Assembly (NCBI GenBank): GCA_948474755.1
Contig: CAOLHI010000561.1
Span: forward strand, 496,001 to 560,000
Direction: 5' to 3'
DNA from: Ctenosaura bakeri
Lineage: Eukaryota > Chordata > Lepidosauria > Squamata > Iguanidae
DNA: 64,000 bases
The stretch's first letter is position 1; each line of letters opens with the position of its first letter. The notes beneath the pieces are model-generated. The model was not told where the DNA came from, searched no databases, and worked only from the letters and a program-made list of their open reading frames with translations. Positions 1 to 11,399 of the stretch are shown here, one piece after another. Made by a program: the position numbers and the translations under genes.

Positions 1-689
1 GAATGCACCCTAATTAAATGATCACATCTAGGGAGAACTGCAACTTTTGCAGTAGTCATTTACTGTTTATCTTTCAAATGCTGTTGAATCTTACAACAAT
101 CAGTAAATCACATATACAAGTGAATCACCACAAGGGAAATATAATGTTTACTGTGGTTTAGTAGCAAAATCTTTATCTAAACATACCCACAGGACATGAA
201 AACAAACTCCTCTCCCAGTAAGGTATTAAGGCCGGACTGATATACTAGAATTGCAGATCTAAGCAAAGAGATCTCTGTAGGCTTAGCAGCAGTTTCACAC
301 AGTCCCTGAAATACATATAAACCACCACCATCCCATTGTTTTATTTTGAATGAAATGAAAATAGAGGAAGCATTTGGGGACTTTCTAAGATCCAGTCCTA
401 AAAATCTAGGACATCACCGTTTCTCCAAAGGACAGTTCTCTTGTCAACCTTCCTCTACAGGTCCAGCTTCTGTATCATTAACAGCAGACTGGGTATGAAA
501 ATCAAGCAGGTAAGCTTTTGACACAACTTTCTGCATACTTTCTAAAGCTGCAAACTTTCTAAAGACATATGAATAAGGCCATTTTTAAAATAAATAATGT
601 AGACAACTTTAGCTTTTGCTAGTTCTGTAACAACATTGTACCTTTTCAGAAAGTTTTGAGTTCATTTTTTCTACTGTTCAATAGTTCTT

Positions 690-2460
690 ACAATAAAGAA
701 GTAATTTCTAATATTTAGATGGAATCTGTTCTTGAATTTGAATCCATTGGTTTGTGTTTTTGCCCTGGAGCAGTGGAAAACAAGTTCGTTCCCTCTTCTA
801 CATGGGACACTATGCTTCTACAGATGCAGCCTAGAATTGCACTGTTAACTAGAGTTTTCAAAACAGTACTAAAGTACAGCTGAAATTCATGACCTGAAGT
901 GTTGACACTCAGGAAGTAGCTATTAACAAATTTGTGTTCCACCTAAATACCAAATTAAGTATTGATTTTAGTTAACCTGTTTCTTTATAAAGCTAACATA
1001 TTGTCTACATTCATAATTTACACAAAGCACTAATTTCTTTCCTTATAAAGGGCTCACACTCCAATATACAGGATTTTCGGCATCTCATTCAGTCTGTATA
1101 AAAAGAAGTGCTTTCCAACTCTCAGTAAGAACATCCCTTGTAATAAGTGACACCTGTCAACTCTATCAGGGGGAACATTCTGGCACACTAAAATAAGAGA
1201 TATCTCTTTATAACAGACATCTGGCAACCCTATTGTTGGTTTACTAACACCCCTAGAGCCTTTTTGCATCTACTGTTTTCAAGCCATTTTATATTTTTAT
1301 GTTTCATTTTTCCTGCCCAAATATAGTACCCTATATTTATGCCTTTTGAATGTCGTTTTGTTAGTTGTAGCCCAGCTCTCCAATTTGTCAAGGATGTTTT
1401 GAATTGTGATCCAGTCCTCTTGGGTATTTGGTATTCCCCACCCCCACCCCAATTTGGTGTCATTTACAAATTTGATAAGCATTTTTGATAATCTAAGTCA
1501 CTTATAAAATTTTGAACAACACCAGGCCCATATCTGGACTCTGAGGCACCCCAGAACTAGTCAGTTCTCTCCAAGGTGAAGAGCAGCCATTGGTGAGCGC
1601 TCTCTGGGTTTGATTGCTCAATTGGACATCCATCTAATAGTAGCATTGTTTGGCCCACAGTTCACCAGCTCACCTGCAAAAGTATCATGGGAGGTCATAT
1701 CAAAAGCCTTACTGATATCACAGTACACTACATCCATGGCACTTCCCTAATCTATCAAGTTTGTAACTCTGTCAGAAAAAGAGATAAGAGTAGTTTGGTA
1801 TGACTTGTTTTTATAAAATCCATGCTCTCAGTAATCATAGAATTTCATTCAGAGTGTGCATAGACTGACTATTAAAGAGAACCTTTCCTAATATTGCCAT
1901 CAGTCTGACTGGCCAGTAGTTGCTTTCCTCTAATCTACTAGGAATTTGCCTTTCCTCTAAAAATTCTGAAAGATTATTAACAGTGGCTCCAGGATTATAC
2001 TTGGAAGTTCCTTTAGTACTCTTGGATGCAGTTAATCCAGGCTTGGAAATTTGAATTCCTCTAATGTTGTGAAGTCCCCTTACTGAATCATTTCTTCTAA
2101 TTTTACTGCTGAGAACACTGATTTGCTTTTGGGAGAAGACTGAGGCAAAGAAGGTATTAAACAATTCAGCCGTTTCTGTGTCCCCTGTTAGCATTCCACC
2201 ATCTACTCAGTGGCCCTACAATTTCCTTGTTGTTCCTCTTCTTGATCTGAGAATAGTAAAACATTCCTCATTATTTTTTAGGCCTGAGCTCATTGTGAAC
2301 TTTAGCTTTTCTGACCTTCCCTATACAAGTACCGATTATTTGTTTTTATTCCTCTTTGACTGTTTCCTCCTTTTCCCATTTCTTACACATGTCTCTTTTA
2401 AATCTCAGCTCATCAGAACATGGTTTGTACATTCACTCTGGTTTTGTTAGACACCTCCTA
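690..2460 (-). mobile_element. CR1 LINE, decayed, 5'-truncated
   Basis: Read on the minus strand, broken frames give CR1 reverse transcriptase pieces in the right order: NTFFASVFS near 2130, a DISKAFDMTSHDTFAGELV-like block near 1700, a LIKFVNDTKLG block (decayed FADD catalytic box) near 1470, LDKLESWATTNK near 1380, and LFSTAPG near 780. Stops and frameshifts show it is inactive. The piece at 1054-1269 does not fit and may be other sequence. Confidence 0.75.
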
Positions 2461-4636
2461 CTCTACTGTCTCACTGGAGTTAAAAACGGGAGGTTTAAAG
2501 ATATCAGGATGGGGGTATAACCAGGGTCACCGGTGAGTGACTTCAGACCAGGTGGATGGGTGACGAGTGAGCACCTCAGGCCTGGGGTAGCTTTGGGTTG
2601 TGTGAAGAGGAGGGATTTGAGGAAGATTCTTTTCCCACTCCCCACCCTCCCTGACCTCCTATAGGCCAGGAGGAGACTTCAGAGTCCTGTTGCTCAGAGA
2701 TTGTCTTAGTGGGTACTCCTGCACCGTTCCCAGTAGCTGTTTGGTGCAGTCAGAGAATCACAGGTGAGTAGGTGAGGCAAGGGGAGCAAAGCAAGACAGT
2801 AAATTGATGTGGCAGGCAGAAGGAAATGGGGAGATTGCTGGTAACTGGAGCAGCCTGAAGCCTGACTGAGCTGGAAAAACAAGTGCTTTCTTGTTTTGCC
2901 CTCATAATCAAGCTGCTTCACTTTCCCAAGCAACTCCTAAGGAGTCTTCCTTCTTTTCTTGACCCACTAGCATCAAGTTTTGAGTCCTGGGCATAAATAA
3001 AAATCTTAAATGGGATTTCAAATTTTGAATGTTTTTATTATTTTCTTTGAAATTCACTGATTTTACAATGGATGTCGCGAACAATCAACAAATAGAGATG
3101 TGCTTTGGTTAATGAAACAGATGTGTTCTTGGGCAGTACTTCTTTAACAGAAGATTTGGTACCAGAGGCAAAAGTAACATGGAAAGCATAAGTTCCTGCA
3201 CTACTAAAAAGAAGAGCAGTTCTACAAGTTTCAGCAAATTTTTTATTCAAAACTAACAACATGCATGTGAAATGAAACAACCAGGTGAGGTAGGTCTTGC
3301 ATATATTAAACCAAAACATTTGAAACCTTCTAGAGACCAATTGAAAGCTTCTTCTAAAATACATATAAGGATATATTTTTTCTTTCTGCAGCCTTCACTT
3401 TTGTCATGATTTCTACTTTGGCTGCCAGATTTCTAGATACATGCTTTTTGAACCCTGCTGTGAGGGAGACTTGTCCTCTTCCCCATTTCCTCTCTATTTT
3501 TGCTGTTTATGCACACTCAGTAAGGAGTTCTGGAGGCAGTTACTGTTCACCTCGCCAGTTGTAAGCTGGTACATATGGCTAGAGTAGGCTCAGCTACACA
3601 GAATTCAGTTCTATCCTAGCTTAAGCTTTGTTTAGGAACTATTTACTGCAGACACCCTGCTGCAACCCAACATAGAAAGTCTACGTTTCTCCAAGCTTCC
3701 TTCACCCCTCTCTCAATGCTGATTCTACTAAAAGAAACTCCAGAAAGACAGAGGACAAGAAGGAACAGGGAGATAGATGGATATAAGATGATTTTCTAAA
3801 AAAGAGTTTCTTTTTCAGAAGCTTTGTTAAGTAAGGTATGCCTACAATTATAGTATGGAGAAAGACAAAAATATAGCAAAATATTTGGGCCTTAGGTTTG
3901 CCTCTGGATCACTGGGCACAAGTGAGATTACAGAATGAATCTAATGGTTTCTAACACTAATTCCTTGAGTTTCAGAAACTGACCTCACAAGTTTAGACTA
4001 TACAGATTGGGATCACAATGCAGGAGAGCACACTTTGCTCCAGCTGGTGCCTTTCATTCACTCTCTGTGCTGTGATCTTCCCAGTCTTCCACTCCCCCTT
4101 CAGAATTACCTCACCAGTGATCCCTCTTGTGAATTTCCTACTGCAGCTTCTGAAGGCCAAAAGAAAGGGGCGCTGGAAAACCAACAGTGCTCTTGTATAA
4201 GTATTGTAGTGGAACAGTAGAATCTTCAGACTCCTTTTCTTGGCTGTGATCTGAATCTCTGATTTTCAAAAGAAGGTTTCACAAATGGAAAGAAAAAGAC
4301 AACTATATGTAGAGAAAGAAAGGACTTCAACTTCAGGCTGAGATCCTGCTCAATGCCTTTTACTGGCAAAAAGCTCCATGGTGGTATTTTAGGCAAAGTT
4401 TCAGTGGCCATGCTGGATTGTAGGGAAGCTGAGTTGGAGTGCTGCTCCAGTTTGTTGCACTCCAGATGACAAGGGAACTCCTTGTGTAAGAGAGGACTGG
4501 TTTTACTTCCTTACCCCAAGTGTGTGGAAAGTACAGTTGCTGGCACAATCCTGTTGCACGTCATGCATTGACAGAATTCCTGCCTGAGTCTGTGGGGCCT
4601 TTTAAAGACCCAGGAGTGAATGGTAGAATAGATTAT
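2461..4636. other. Stretch without recognised gene
   Basis: The open frames are short and overlap on both strands without family motifs. Apart from the dispersed repeat at 3211-3430, nothing is supported. Confidence 0.5.
3211..3430. repeat. Unrecognised dispersed repeat, copy A
   Basis: Shares ordered words with 49352-49520 (AGCAGTTC, GAAACAACCA, TTCTAGAG then ACCA/CCAC, GAAAGC, TCTTC). No family is recognised; it could be part of a LINE or DNA transposon. Apart from this, 2461-4636 holds nothing I can name. Confidence 0.35.
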
Positions 4637-5328
4637 GGCCCTTTTCGCATGGGCCTTTTCTCGCGCGACAGCCCCGTGAGCCTCGTGGGAGTGGGAGTGT
4701 CGCTCCGCATGACGCACTCCCACTTCCGCCGGGCTCACGGGGCTGAAGCGGCACGAGCGCGGGTTTTTTGATTTTTGCTTCGAAGCGAAAATCACCCGCG
4801 CTCGCGCAATGCTCCCGGTGCCCGCGCGCACTTACCTCTCGTGCGGAGCGTCGGGAGCCGGCCGGGTCGCACTTCCTTCCCTCCGCCCCTGCGGAAGGAA
4901 GGGACGAGGCGGGGCGCTAGCGCGACGGACGCGACACGTCCTGCTTCGCGCGCGCGCGGGGGCAGACGCAACAAGCGCCTTTCTCGCGCACGCGGGGGGT
5001 GGACGCGACAAGCGCCTTTCTCGCGCGCGCGTGGGGGGATGGAGGGGACAGGCTCCTTTCTTGCGCGTGCGGGGGGAATGGAGGGGACAGGCTCCTTTCT
5101 CGCGCGCGCGGGGGAGATGGAGGGGACAGGCTCCTTTCTCGCACGCGCGGGGGGGAATGGACGGACGGACGGACGCGTGAGCCGCCGCCGCCTCCGGGAG
5201 GCTGCCGCTTCCCTGCTCGTTCCTTCGCCTGCGGAAGGAAGGAGGGGGAAGCGGCAGCCTCCCAGAGAAGGCTTCTTGCGCGTGCCGCCCTCCTCCGTCG
5301 CGCGAGTGCCGGCGCTGCGAAAAGGGCC
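4637..5328. mobile_element. CpG-rich hairpin transposon (Harbinger-like TIRs) with internal minisatellite
   Basis: The ends are inverted: GGCCCTTTTCGCA at 4637 and TGCGAAAAGGGCC ending at 5328, flanked by TAT (4634-4636 and 5329-5331). The 692-bp interior is extremely CpG-rich. It has further inverted pairs, such as CCCCGTGAGCC with GGCTCACGGGG and GAGGCTGCCGCTTCC with GGAAGCGGCAGCCTC, and four to six copies of a roughly 45-50 bp unit (CTCCTTTCTCGCGCG..GGAGGGGACAGG) between 4980 and 5155. It ends in GGAC tandem repeats. No transposase is encoded; long frames on both strands are low-complexity. Confidence 0.75.
4978..5176. repeat. CpG minisatellite inside the hairpin transposon
   Basis: Head-to-tail units of about 45-50 bp beginning CTCCTTTCTCGCGC or GCGCCTTTCTCGCG, followed by a short (GGAC)n run at about 5157-5175. 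It lies wholly within the element at 4637-5328. Confidence 0.75.
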
Positions 5329-5331
5329 TAT

Positions 5332-6852
5332 CACTATCCAGATTTTGGAAATAAAAATAACTGTGGGATTATTGGTATATAAACTGACTCTTTGGGGAAA
5401 GTCCTATAAAAAGAAAGTGCAACATAATTGCTGAAGCTGCGTACTTCTGAATGGGCAATCATATTTTGTTATGTATAACACAACCAGTCCTTTGGTGCCA
5501 TATCTTGGAGGCTGCAACCTTCTGTGTTTACCTACTGCATTAAGTAACTTGTTAGTGTGACTGCTGGAACCTATCAGGCTTGGTGCAAAGGTTGCCATCA
5601 TTTACATGCCTCCCAGCACTTACCTCTGATCTGAGTCTGCTACTGATTTAAGAATTCATTACAGTACTGTGGCTGAGTTCATACTTATAAGGATTGGAGT
5701 ACCAACTAGTGGCAATTGAAATTGTGTAAAAATTGAGGAGAACATCTAGAGTTTTAGACTGGGGCCCATTCCGCTCGAACTATACTTTGTGGGGATGAAA
5801 CCCTGTGTTCTGAGTTTTTGTATTGCAAGCCATTAGCAGCAGTACTGTTTTCAGTCCTACTGCATTGGAGGAAAAAAAACTACTGCTGTTGAAATCATGC
5901 TGCCAAGTTCTGATTCAAGGAACAAACAGGCATGGATCCCCTCAGAGGAGGATTTCTTAAGCACTCCAGTAAAAGACACTTCATGAAGCCATTTAGGAAT
6001 AGGACAAAATGAGGTATCTTTACTGGTAGCCTCTGCAGTGTATTCAATCCTTCTTGTCTGGATGTGGGCCTGCACAACCAAGCCAAAGTGTGGATGCATG
6101 CATGGAAGGAAGGTTATAAGCAAGGACATTGCATAACATCACTGTTGATCACAGGGCAATTCTCTTCTTAAGGCTTCTGCCAACATGAGAACAGACTTAA
6201 TTCTGATACTGAACTGACAGGTTTTTGATTATGGAATATGTGTGTGTATTGTGTTATGCCTGTATATGTAAAATCTACTGAGAAGACCTCACAAGCTAAT
6301 CCACAGATAATTTCTCCAATAATTTTTTTTAAAAGCTAATTGGATAGGGCAATCTGTTCCTTATTGAAATCACCCTTATGGGGAAAAACATCCATAAATC
6401 TTTCTCTGGGAACAGAAAAACAAGACATCCAAACCACTGATGACCAAAGTCTTGACCCTGCCAAGACCTCTTGGCTTGAATGTGTTCCTCATGCTCCCAG
6501 CTCAACAGCCTGGTATGTTCTGTTTGGTGAAGTCTCACTGAAACTCCAAATTAGGTTGCAAGTTCAATACACTTTTGGCTCATTTTGCAGGACGTGGAGA
6601 TTTAGCACCATCTGTTGGCAAATTTCTCTCATAACAGCTGCTGCTTTCAAACAGAGTATGGAGGGGGGGTAAGAAGATGATCATTTGATTTTCACTAACC
6701 TTTGCAAGCTTTCAGGTGCCATGAGACATTCTGTCAAGCCAAAGGGACAAGTTGCTAAATCTTTCTCAAGTGAGGACATCTGTTTATACATGCAGTACCT
6801 CAGACAAATCCTGACTCTCCTACAGAACTTGGAAAATTTACTTTTTAGACTA
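5332..6852. other. Stretch without recognised gene
   Basis: Unremarkable AT-rich sequence with short chance frames only. A GT-rich patch lies near 6240. Nothing else is supported. Confidence 0.5.
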
Positions 6853-7046
6853 CAGCATGGTGTACTGGTTTGAGCATTGGATTATGACCCTAGAGACCAG
6901 GGTTCAGTTCCCTGCTTGACCATGGCAACCCACTGGGTAACTTTGGGTGTGTCACATACTCTCAGCCCCAGAAAACCTCTTGATAGGTATATCTTTGGGT
7001 CGCCATAAGTTGGAAACAACTTTAATGAATACACAACACAACAAAC
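6853..7046 (+). repeat. tRNA-derived SINE with (CAA)-type tail
   Basis: Begins CAGCATGGTGTACTGG (A-box-like), has GGTTCAGTTCCCTG in the B-box position, then the body common to all copies here (ACCCACTGGGTAACTTTGGG, GTCGCCATAAGTTGG) and an ACACAACACAACAA tail. At least ten copies of this family lie in the window. Confidence 0.8.
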
Positions 7047-7300
7047 CTCAGACAAATCTCTATTCTCCAAGAGGGCTTATAGAAGTTACTTTTTACTCTA
7101 CAACTCCCAGAATGCCCTAGCCATCTTTACCACTGGCTGGGGAATTCTGAGAGTTGTTGTCCGAAAGATTAACTTTTTCAAGCTCTTTTGAAAACTCTCT
7201 ATAAAGAACATAGTCCATGTCTTCAAGCACTTATAAAGGGACTTAACAGAAACTTACAGCTGAGGAAGATATAGAGCAGAGTAAGAATCAATTTTCCAGA

Positions 7301-7386
7301 TGTGTTTGGACTGCAAGTCCCATCAGCCATAGCTAGCATAGCCAATTGTGAGGAACCCTGGGACTGATAGTCTAACAACATCTGAA
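7301..7386. repeat. Short dispersed repeat (ACTGCAAGTCCCATCAGCC type)
   Basis: Contains the 'actgcaagtcccatcagcc..gaggaaccctggga' words seen again at about 29595-29675 and, more diverged, near 19590, 7095 and 13140. Probably an old MITE family; not identified. Confidence 0.4.
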
Positions 7387-7765
7387 TGACCATGTAATTC
7401 GTGCACCTGATGTTAAAGCCTCATAACTGATGCAGTAATAACCATCTCCAGTCTAGGGTATGTATAGCTGCACCCTGGTTGAGGAGTTTTCTCCCATGGG
7501 ATGTTGGGCTGAACCCCTCATTTTTTAGTTTTTTTCTACTATGTTTAAGCACACGCATACAGAGACATGCACATATAGCCTTGATGTTTTTAATGTTGCC
7601 ACTGATACTTTTGTCTCCTACAATATCTCTTTTTCTTTTCAGGGTTTTAATGGAGCACTGTTTCACAGAGGAAAGAGCATAGAGGGTATATATTTCCCTA
7701 AATTAAAAAATGAAATGTTCTATTTCTGTTTCTCAATCTTAAACTTCAGTTTTAATAATCACTTA

Positions 7766-7915
7766 GGCCATTTCCGCTGTAGCCTGTTACAGTGCTATTA
7801 GTCTACTTTCAACATCCTATGGAATCCTGGGGTTTGCAGAATTGCAAATCCCAGGATTCCATAGGATGTTGAAAGAGGAATAATAGCACTATAACAGGCT
7901 AGTGTAGAAATGGTC
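7766..7915. mobile_element. Fold-back Harbinger-like MITE, TSD TTA
   Basis: A near-perfect palindrome of two long arms (GGCCATTTCCGC.. and ..TAGAAATGGTC) around CTTTCAACATCCTATGGAAT and its complement, flanked by TTA on both sides (7763-7765, 7916-7918). Confidence 0.85.
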
Positions 7916-8068
7916 TTAGTATAAGTGTTGTGCTATGACTTGGGAGACCAGTGTTTGAATCTCTTCTGGCAAAGGAGGAAACAAGAGGGAGGGATTGAGT
8001 GGAGCCTTCAAGAACATGAAAAAGTGCCATTGCCCCACAGTCACCTTGGAAAAAACAGAGTTTGCATC

Positions 8069-8248
8069 ATGAGTATGGAGTGGCTTGCCTTTGGTTATGC
8101 TGCAGTTGTGGCTCTTGGAAGTGTTGTAGGATATATTTGCAAAGGCAGCAAAGCTTCACTGATTGCTGACCTCTTCTTTGGCTTGATGGCTGGTGATGGA
8201 CCATATTGGTTAATCCATGATGCCAGGGGTGTAAAGATCTCATTGCTC
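8069..8248 (+). pseudogene. TMEM14A/TMEM14C-like retrocopy fragment
   Basis: The frame from ATG 8069 reads MEWLAFGYAAVVALGSVVGY, then SLIADLFFGLMAGDGPYW and DARGVKISLL. This matches the first two membrane segments of TMEM14A (GFGYAALVTFGSIFGY, SLIAGLFVGCLAGYGAY, RDVKVSLF as I recall it). The match is continuous across places where TMEM14 genes are interrupted by introns and stops abruptly at 8248, so a truncated retrotransposed copy is likeliest. The frame continues to 8452 but loses similarity, and a MITE starts at 8426. A real exon of an unseen TMEM14 gene is the alternative. Confidence 0.6.
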
Positions 8249-8425
8249 TATGTGAATGAACAAAAATTTCTTTATAATGTCTCTATAAATCAAACATTTT
8301 TGTTTTGTTTTATTTTGTTAAAATATACCCAATGGCAGTGTTACTGCTTGTGGATTTGGGGCGGTATACTTCATGTTACATTGTGCTTTCTCAGTGTTAT
8401 TTTCCTGGAATCGTATTCTTTCTTA

Positions 8426-8627
8426 GGGCCTTTCCGCACTACACTGCTATGATGCTATTATTCTACTTTCAACATCCTGTGGAATTCTGGGCTTCGTAGT
8501 TTACTGAAGCCAAAGAGCTCTCTGACTGAGAATTCTAAATGCCCCTCCCTAATCTGGAAATCCCTGGAATCCACAGGATGTTGAAAGTGAAATAATAGCA
8601 CTGTAACAGTGTAGTGCAGAAAGGCCC
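8426..8627. mobile_element. Fold-back Harbinger-like MITE, longer centre, TSD TTA
   Basis: Arms GGGCCTTTCCGCACTAC and GTAGTGCAGAAAGGCCC, with TTA at 8423-8425 and 8628-8630. The unpaired centre (TTTACTGAAGCCAAAGAGCT) is shared with the copy at 32071-32273, marking a subfamily. Confidence 0.85.
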
Positions 8628-8974
8628 TTAGAAGGTAACTAGTTTGTCCTTTTAATAATCTTCATTCTTTATAGGCTAAGGAGCTTTCAAATCTGCCTTT
8701 CTCCCACAAAAATAAATGGGAGTCACAGGGTCTTTAAAATTCAGGTTAGTTGTATGTAGAAGGCACATACTTAAATTTGTGTACAGTCTCAAATAACAAT
8801 TTTTGGAGAACATGACATGAAACAATGTAATGTATCATATAATGTCCTGCAGCTCACTTGCTAAGATTTGTTTTGATAGCACTAGAAAGAACTTTATTTC
8901 AGAAACACAGTAAAGCTTTGCTTCTGTCCTAAAATCCAAAATTTATTAACTCCCCAAAAGCATAAGAACAGATT

Positions 8975-9121
8975 ATCTTGAAAGCTGGTCAAACTCTCCT
9001 TGGTTGGATGTTTTTAAAGATAAATTTGATGGTCACTTGACAAGGATGCTTTAACAAGGATGGACTGAACAAGTTTTGAATTAATTCACACTTGGGGTCC
9101 TTCCAACTATGATTCTAGGGT
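8975..9121 (+). mobile_element. CR1 LINE 3' end
   Basis: Shows the typical CR1 3' tail: GGTTGGATGTTTTTAAAGA, later GGTCCTTCCAACTATGATTC. Confidence 0.65.
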
Positions 9122-9328
9122 ATGAGTCAGTGCACTAGTCTGTGACTGAGAACAGCTGGAAGCACGGAGAATTTGTCTCTGAACTGAAAATAAGATCAAA
9201 GAAGGCAAAATGGAGAACAAAGGAAGAGAGGAAACTGATCCGTTCAAGCTTTCGACATCCTATAGTAAGTATCCTGGATTGGGGAGAATTACAGTTGCAG
9301 AGGGAAGGCCTGCCCCCATACTCAGATC

Positions 9329-9538
9329 GTTGTTGTTGTTGTTGTTGTTGTTGTTGTGTGCTTTCAAGTTGTTTTTGATTCATGGTAACTCTAAGGCAAA
9401 CCTATCACAGGGTTTTCTGGGGCTGAGATTTTGTGATGCACCCAAGGTTACCCAGTGGGTTTCCATGGCAGAGTAGGGAATCAAACCTTGGTCTCCAGGG
9501 TCATTGTCCAACACTCAGACCACTACATCATGGTGCCT
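9329..9538 (-). repeat. tRNA-derived SINE with (TTG)n start
   Basis: Minus-strand copy: nine GTT units, TGTGCTTTCAAGTTG, body with GTTACCCAGTGGGTTTCCAT, and the tRNA-like head at its right end (CAGACCACTACATCATGGTG). Confidence 0.85.
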
Positions 9539-10016
9539 ATATGTCTCCTGCTAGTACACTATGAAATACTAAAGTTAGGGTTGTTAGCCTTCTAGCACTA
9601 TGTAGCAGAAGAAACCCTGCTATGTGGCTGTCTGTGTGTGTGAGAGAGAGATTTATCCTTCTCCATTCAGGAAACCTTGCTGTCCTGAGATCAGAGCAGC
9701 ACAACCATTCCAGGCAGGATGGAGGTACGCTGCAACATTTTGTTTACAAGCCCAAATTGCATACATTATATTGAAGTTCAAGCATGGAAGATATGAAAAG
9801 GCAGACCTGCATGTTCATTCGGCTTTGTTATTTCTCCGTTGGCTTTGACAGACAAAACCTCATTCTTTTCTTCTTCCTGATCTTTTTTGTTGGGCAGAGT
9901 AACATTCATATCTCTCATGCAGCTTTTAGTACCACAGAACCACAGTCAGGAAAAAAAAAAAAGATTAATAATTTACAAGATCAATTCCAAATCTTCAAGT
10001 TTTTGATCTCTTTTAT

Positions 10017-10245
10017 TGTTTGTTGTTATGCACCTTCAAGTTGTTTCTGACTTATGGCGACCCTAAGATGAACCTATTACAGGGTTTTCTTTGAAAGATT
10101 TGCTCAGAGGGAGTCTTGCCTGTGCCTCCAAGGCTGAGAGTGTGTGACTTGTCCAAGGTCACCCAGTGGGTTTCTGTGTCCAAGCAGGGATTCAAACTCT
10201 CATCTCCAGAGTCAGTCCAATGCTCAAACCACTACATTATGCAGA
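10017..10245 (-). repeat. tRNA-derived SINE
   Basis: Minus-strand copy of the same family: TTGTTATGCACCTTCAAGTT at its left and CAAACCACTACATTATGCAG at its right. Confidence 0.8.
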
Positions 10246-10567
10246 CTTCCCTTTTTGATGCCCCCCCTACTGAAGAAAATAGAGCATCTATCTATCCATA
10301 CTAGCCAGAATTGTCATTAGCTCCCCAATAAAGTACAGGAGATTTTACATAAAACAATTCAATGTCCAGCCTGAGAAATGCAAAGACCGAGAAGATACAC
10401 ATAGGACTGTGCTGTATACTTCTTTCTATGCTTTATATGCCTGGACATTCATTATCACTCTGTACTGCACCCAAAGAAATGGGTTTACGTCCATGAAAGC
10501 TTGTGCAAAAATAAAAAAAGGTGCTGAAAATAATAAAATAAAAGAGGTGCTGAGTCTCTTTTCTTGA

Positions 10568-10760
10568 AAAGAGATTCCCCCTAAACATTGAGAACTTCCT
10601 GGCCGTAAGAGCAGCTCCATAGTGGAATACTCTGCCTCGGAGTGTGGTGGAGTCTGTTTCTTTGGAGGTTTTTAAACAGAGGCTGGATGGCCATCTGTCC
10701 AGAAGGCATTGATCCTGCATTCCTGCCTGGCAGGAGGTTTGCTTCCAGTTCTGATTCTAA
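10568..10760 (+). mobile_element. CR1 LINE 3' end
   Basis: Contains GAACTTCCTGGCCGTAAGAG, GTGGTGGAGTCTGTTTCTTT and GGTTTTTAAACAGAGGCTGG, the CR1 C-terminal coding and 3' region, ending in GATTCTAA. The leader-capturing MITE starts at the very next base. Confidence 0.75.
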
Positions 10761-11159
10761 GGCCATTTCTGCACTAGCTTGTTATAGCGTGATGATTCCA
10801 CTTTCAACATCCTCTGGAATCCTGGAGTTTGCAGTTCCGGGAGGGGGTGGGAGAGGAAGCGGGGAGGGCGAGGGATGGCCGCCCCACCGCCCTAGGCACG
10901 GCCCCCGGGCAAAGCGCGAAGCCCCAGCAGTCGCACGCATACACTGACCCGGGTCCAGCCCGTTCTAAGAGGCTCTAAGCACGATCTGCCCTTTTTGGTT
11001 GCGTTCTTTGCAGTCTCTCCTTTGCACTCCTTTTCCTGCCCCTTTTTGGGGGGGGGAGGTGGAGGCTCTGGAGGCCCTCCCGGAACTGCAAACCCCAGGA
11101 TTCCAGAGGATGTTGAAAGTGGAATCATCACGCTACAACAGGCTAGTGCAGAAATGGCC
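10761..11159. mobile_element. Harbinger-like MITE carrying a captured copy of the ACCS leader
   Basis: The left arm (GGCCATTTCTGCACTAGC.. to ..TTCCGGGAGG) and right arm (CCTCCCGGAACTGC.. to ..GTGCAGAAATGGCC) are the same as in the fold-back MITEs. The centre, 10843 to about 11078, is not palindromic. It aligns without gaps for nearly 200 bases to 11983-12176 at an offset of 1,140, then GAGGTGGAGGCTCTGGA matches again after a shifted G-run. I count about a dozen differences. Flanks are TAA (10758-10760) and TAT (11160-11162), one mismatch from a 3-bp duplication. The arrangement resembles gene-fragment capture by Pack-type transposons. Confidence 0.85.
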
Positions 11160-11399
11160 TATGAGTCTGCGCTTCTTTCTAGAGAGCGCTGTCATCTCGG
11201 GAAAACCACATTTTTCCACCACTGAAAGACGAAAGCCAGTTTCACAGAAGAAACTGAAGACTCGTCTCAAGATGCTAAAAAGATGTTTGTTTTTATTAGT
11301 TAAAAAACAAAAGCCCCACGCCTTTCGGCTCCCTATTGACTTTTCTTATGGAAGCATCCCTTCAGCATCTGGAGACATTTCTCTCCAGTATCTTCTGCG

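Noticed and set aside
4775..5434. Overlapping long open frames on both strands (up to 219 codons)
   Set aside because: They arise from the CpG-rich tandem repeat within the TIR element. The peptides are arginine-rich low complexity and are open in several frames at once.
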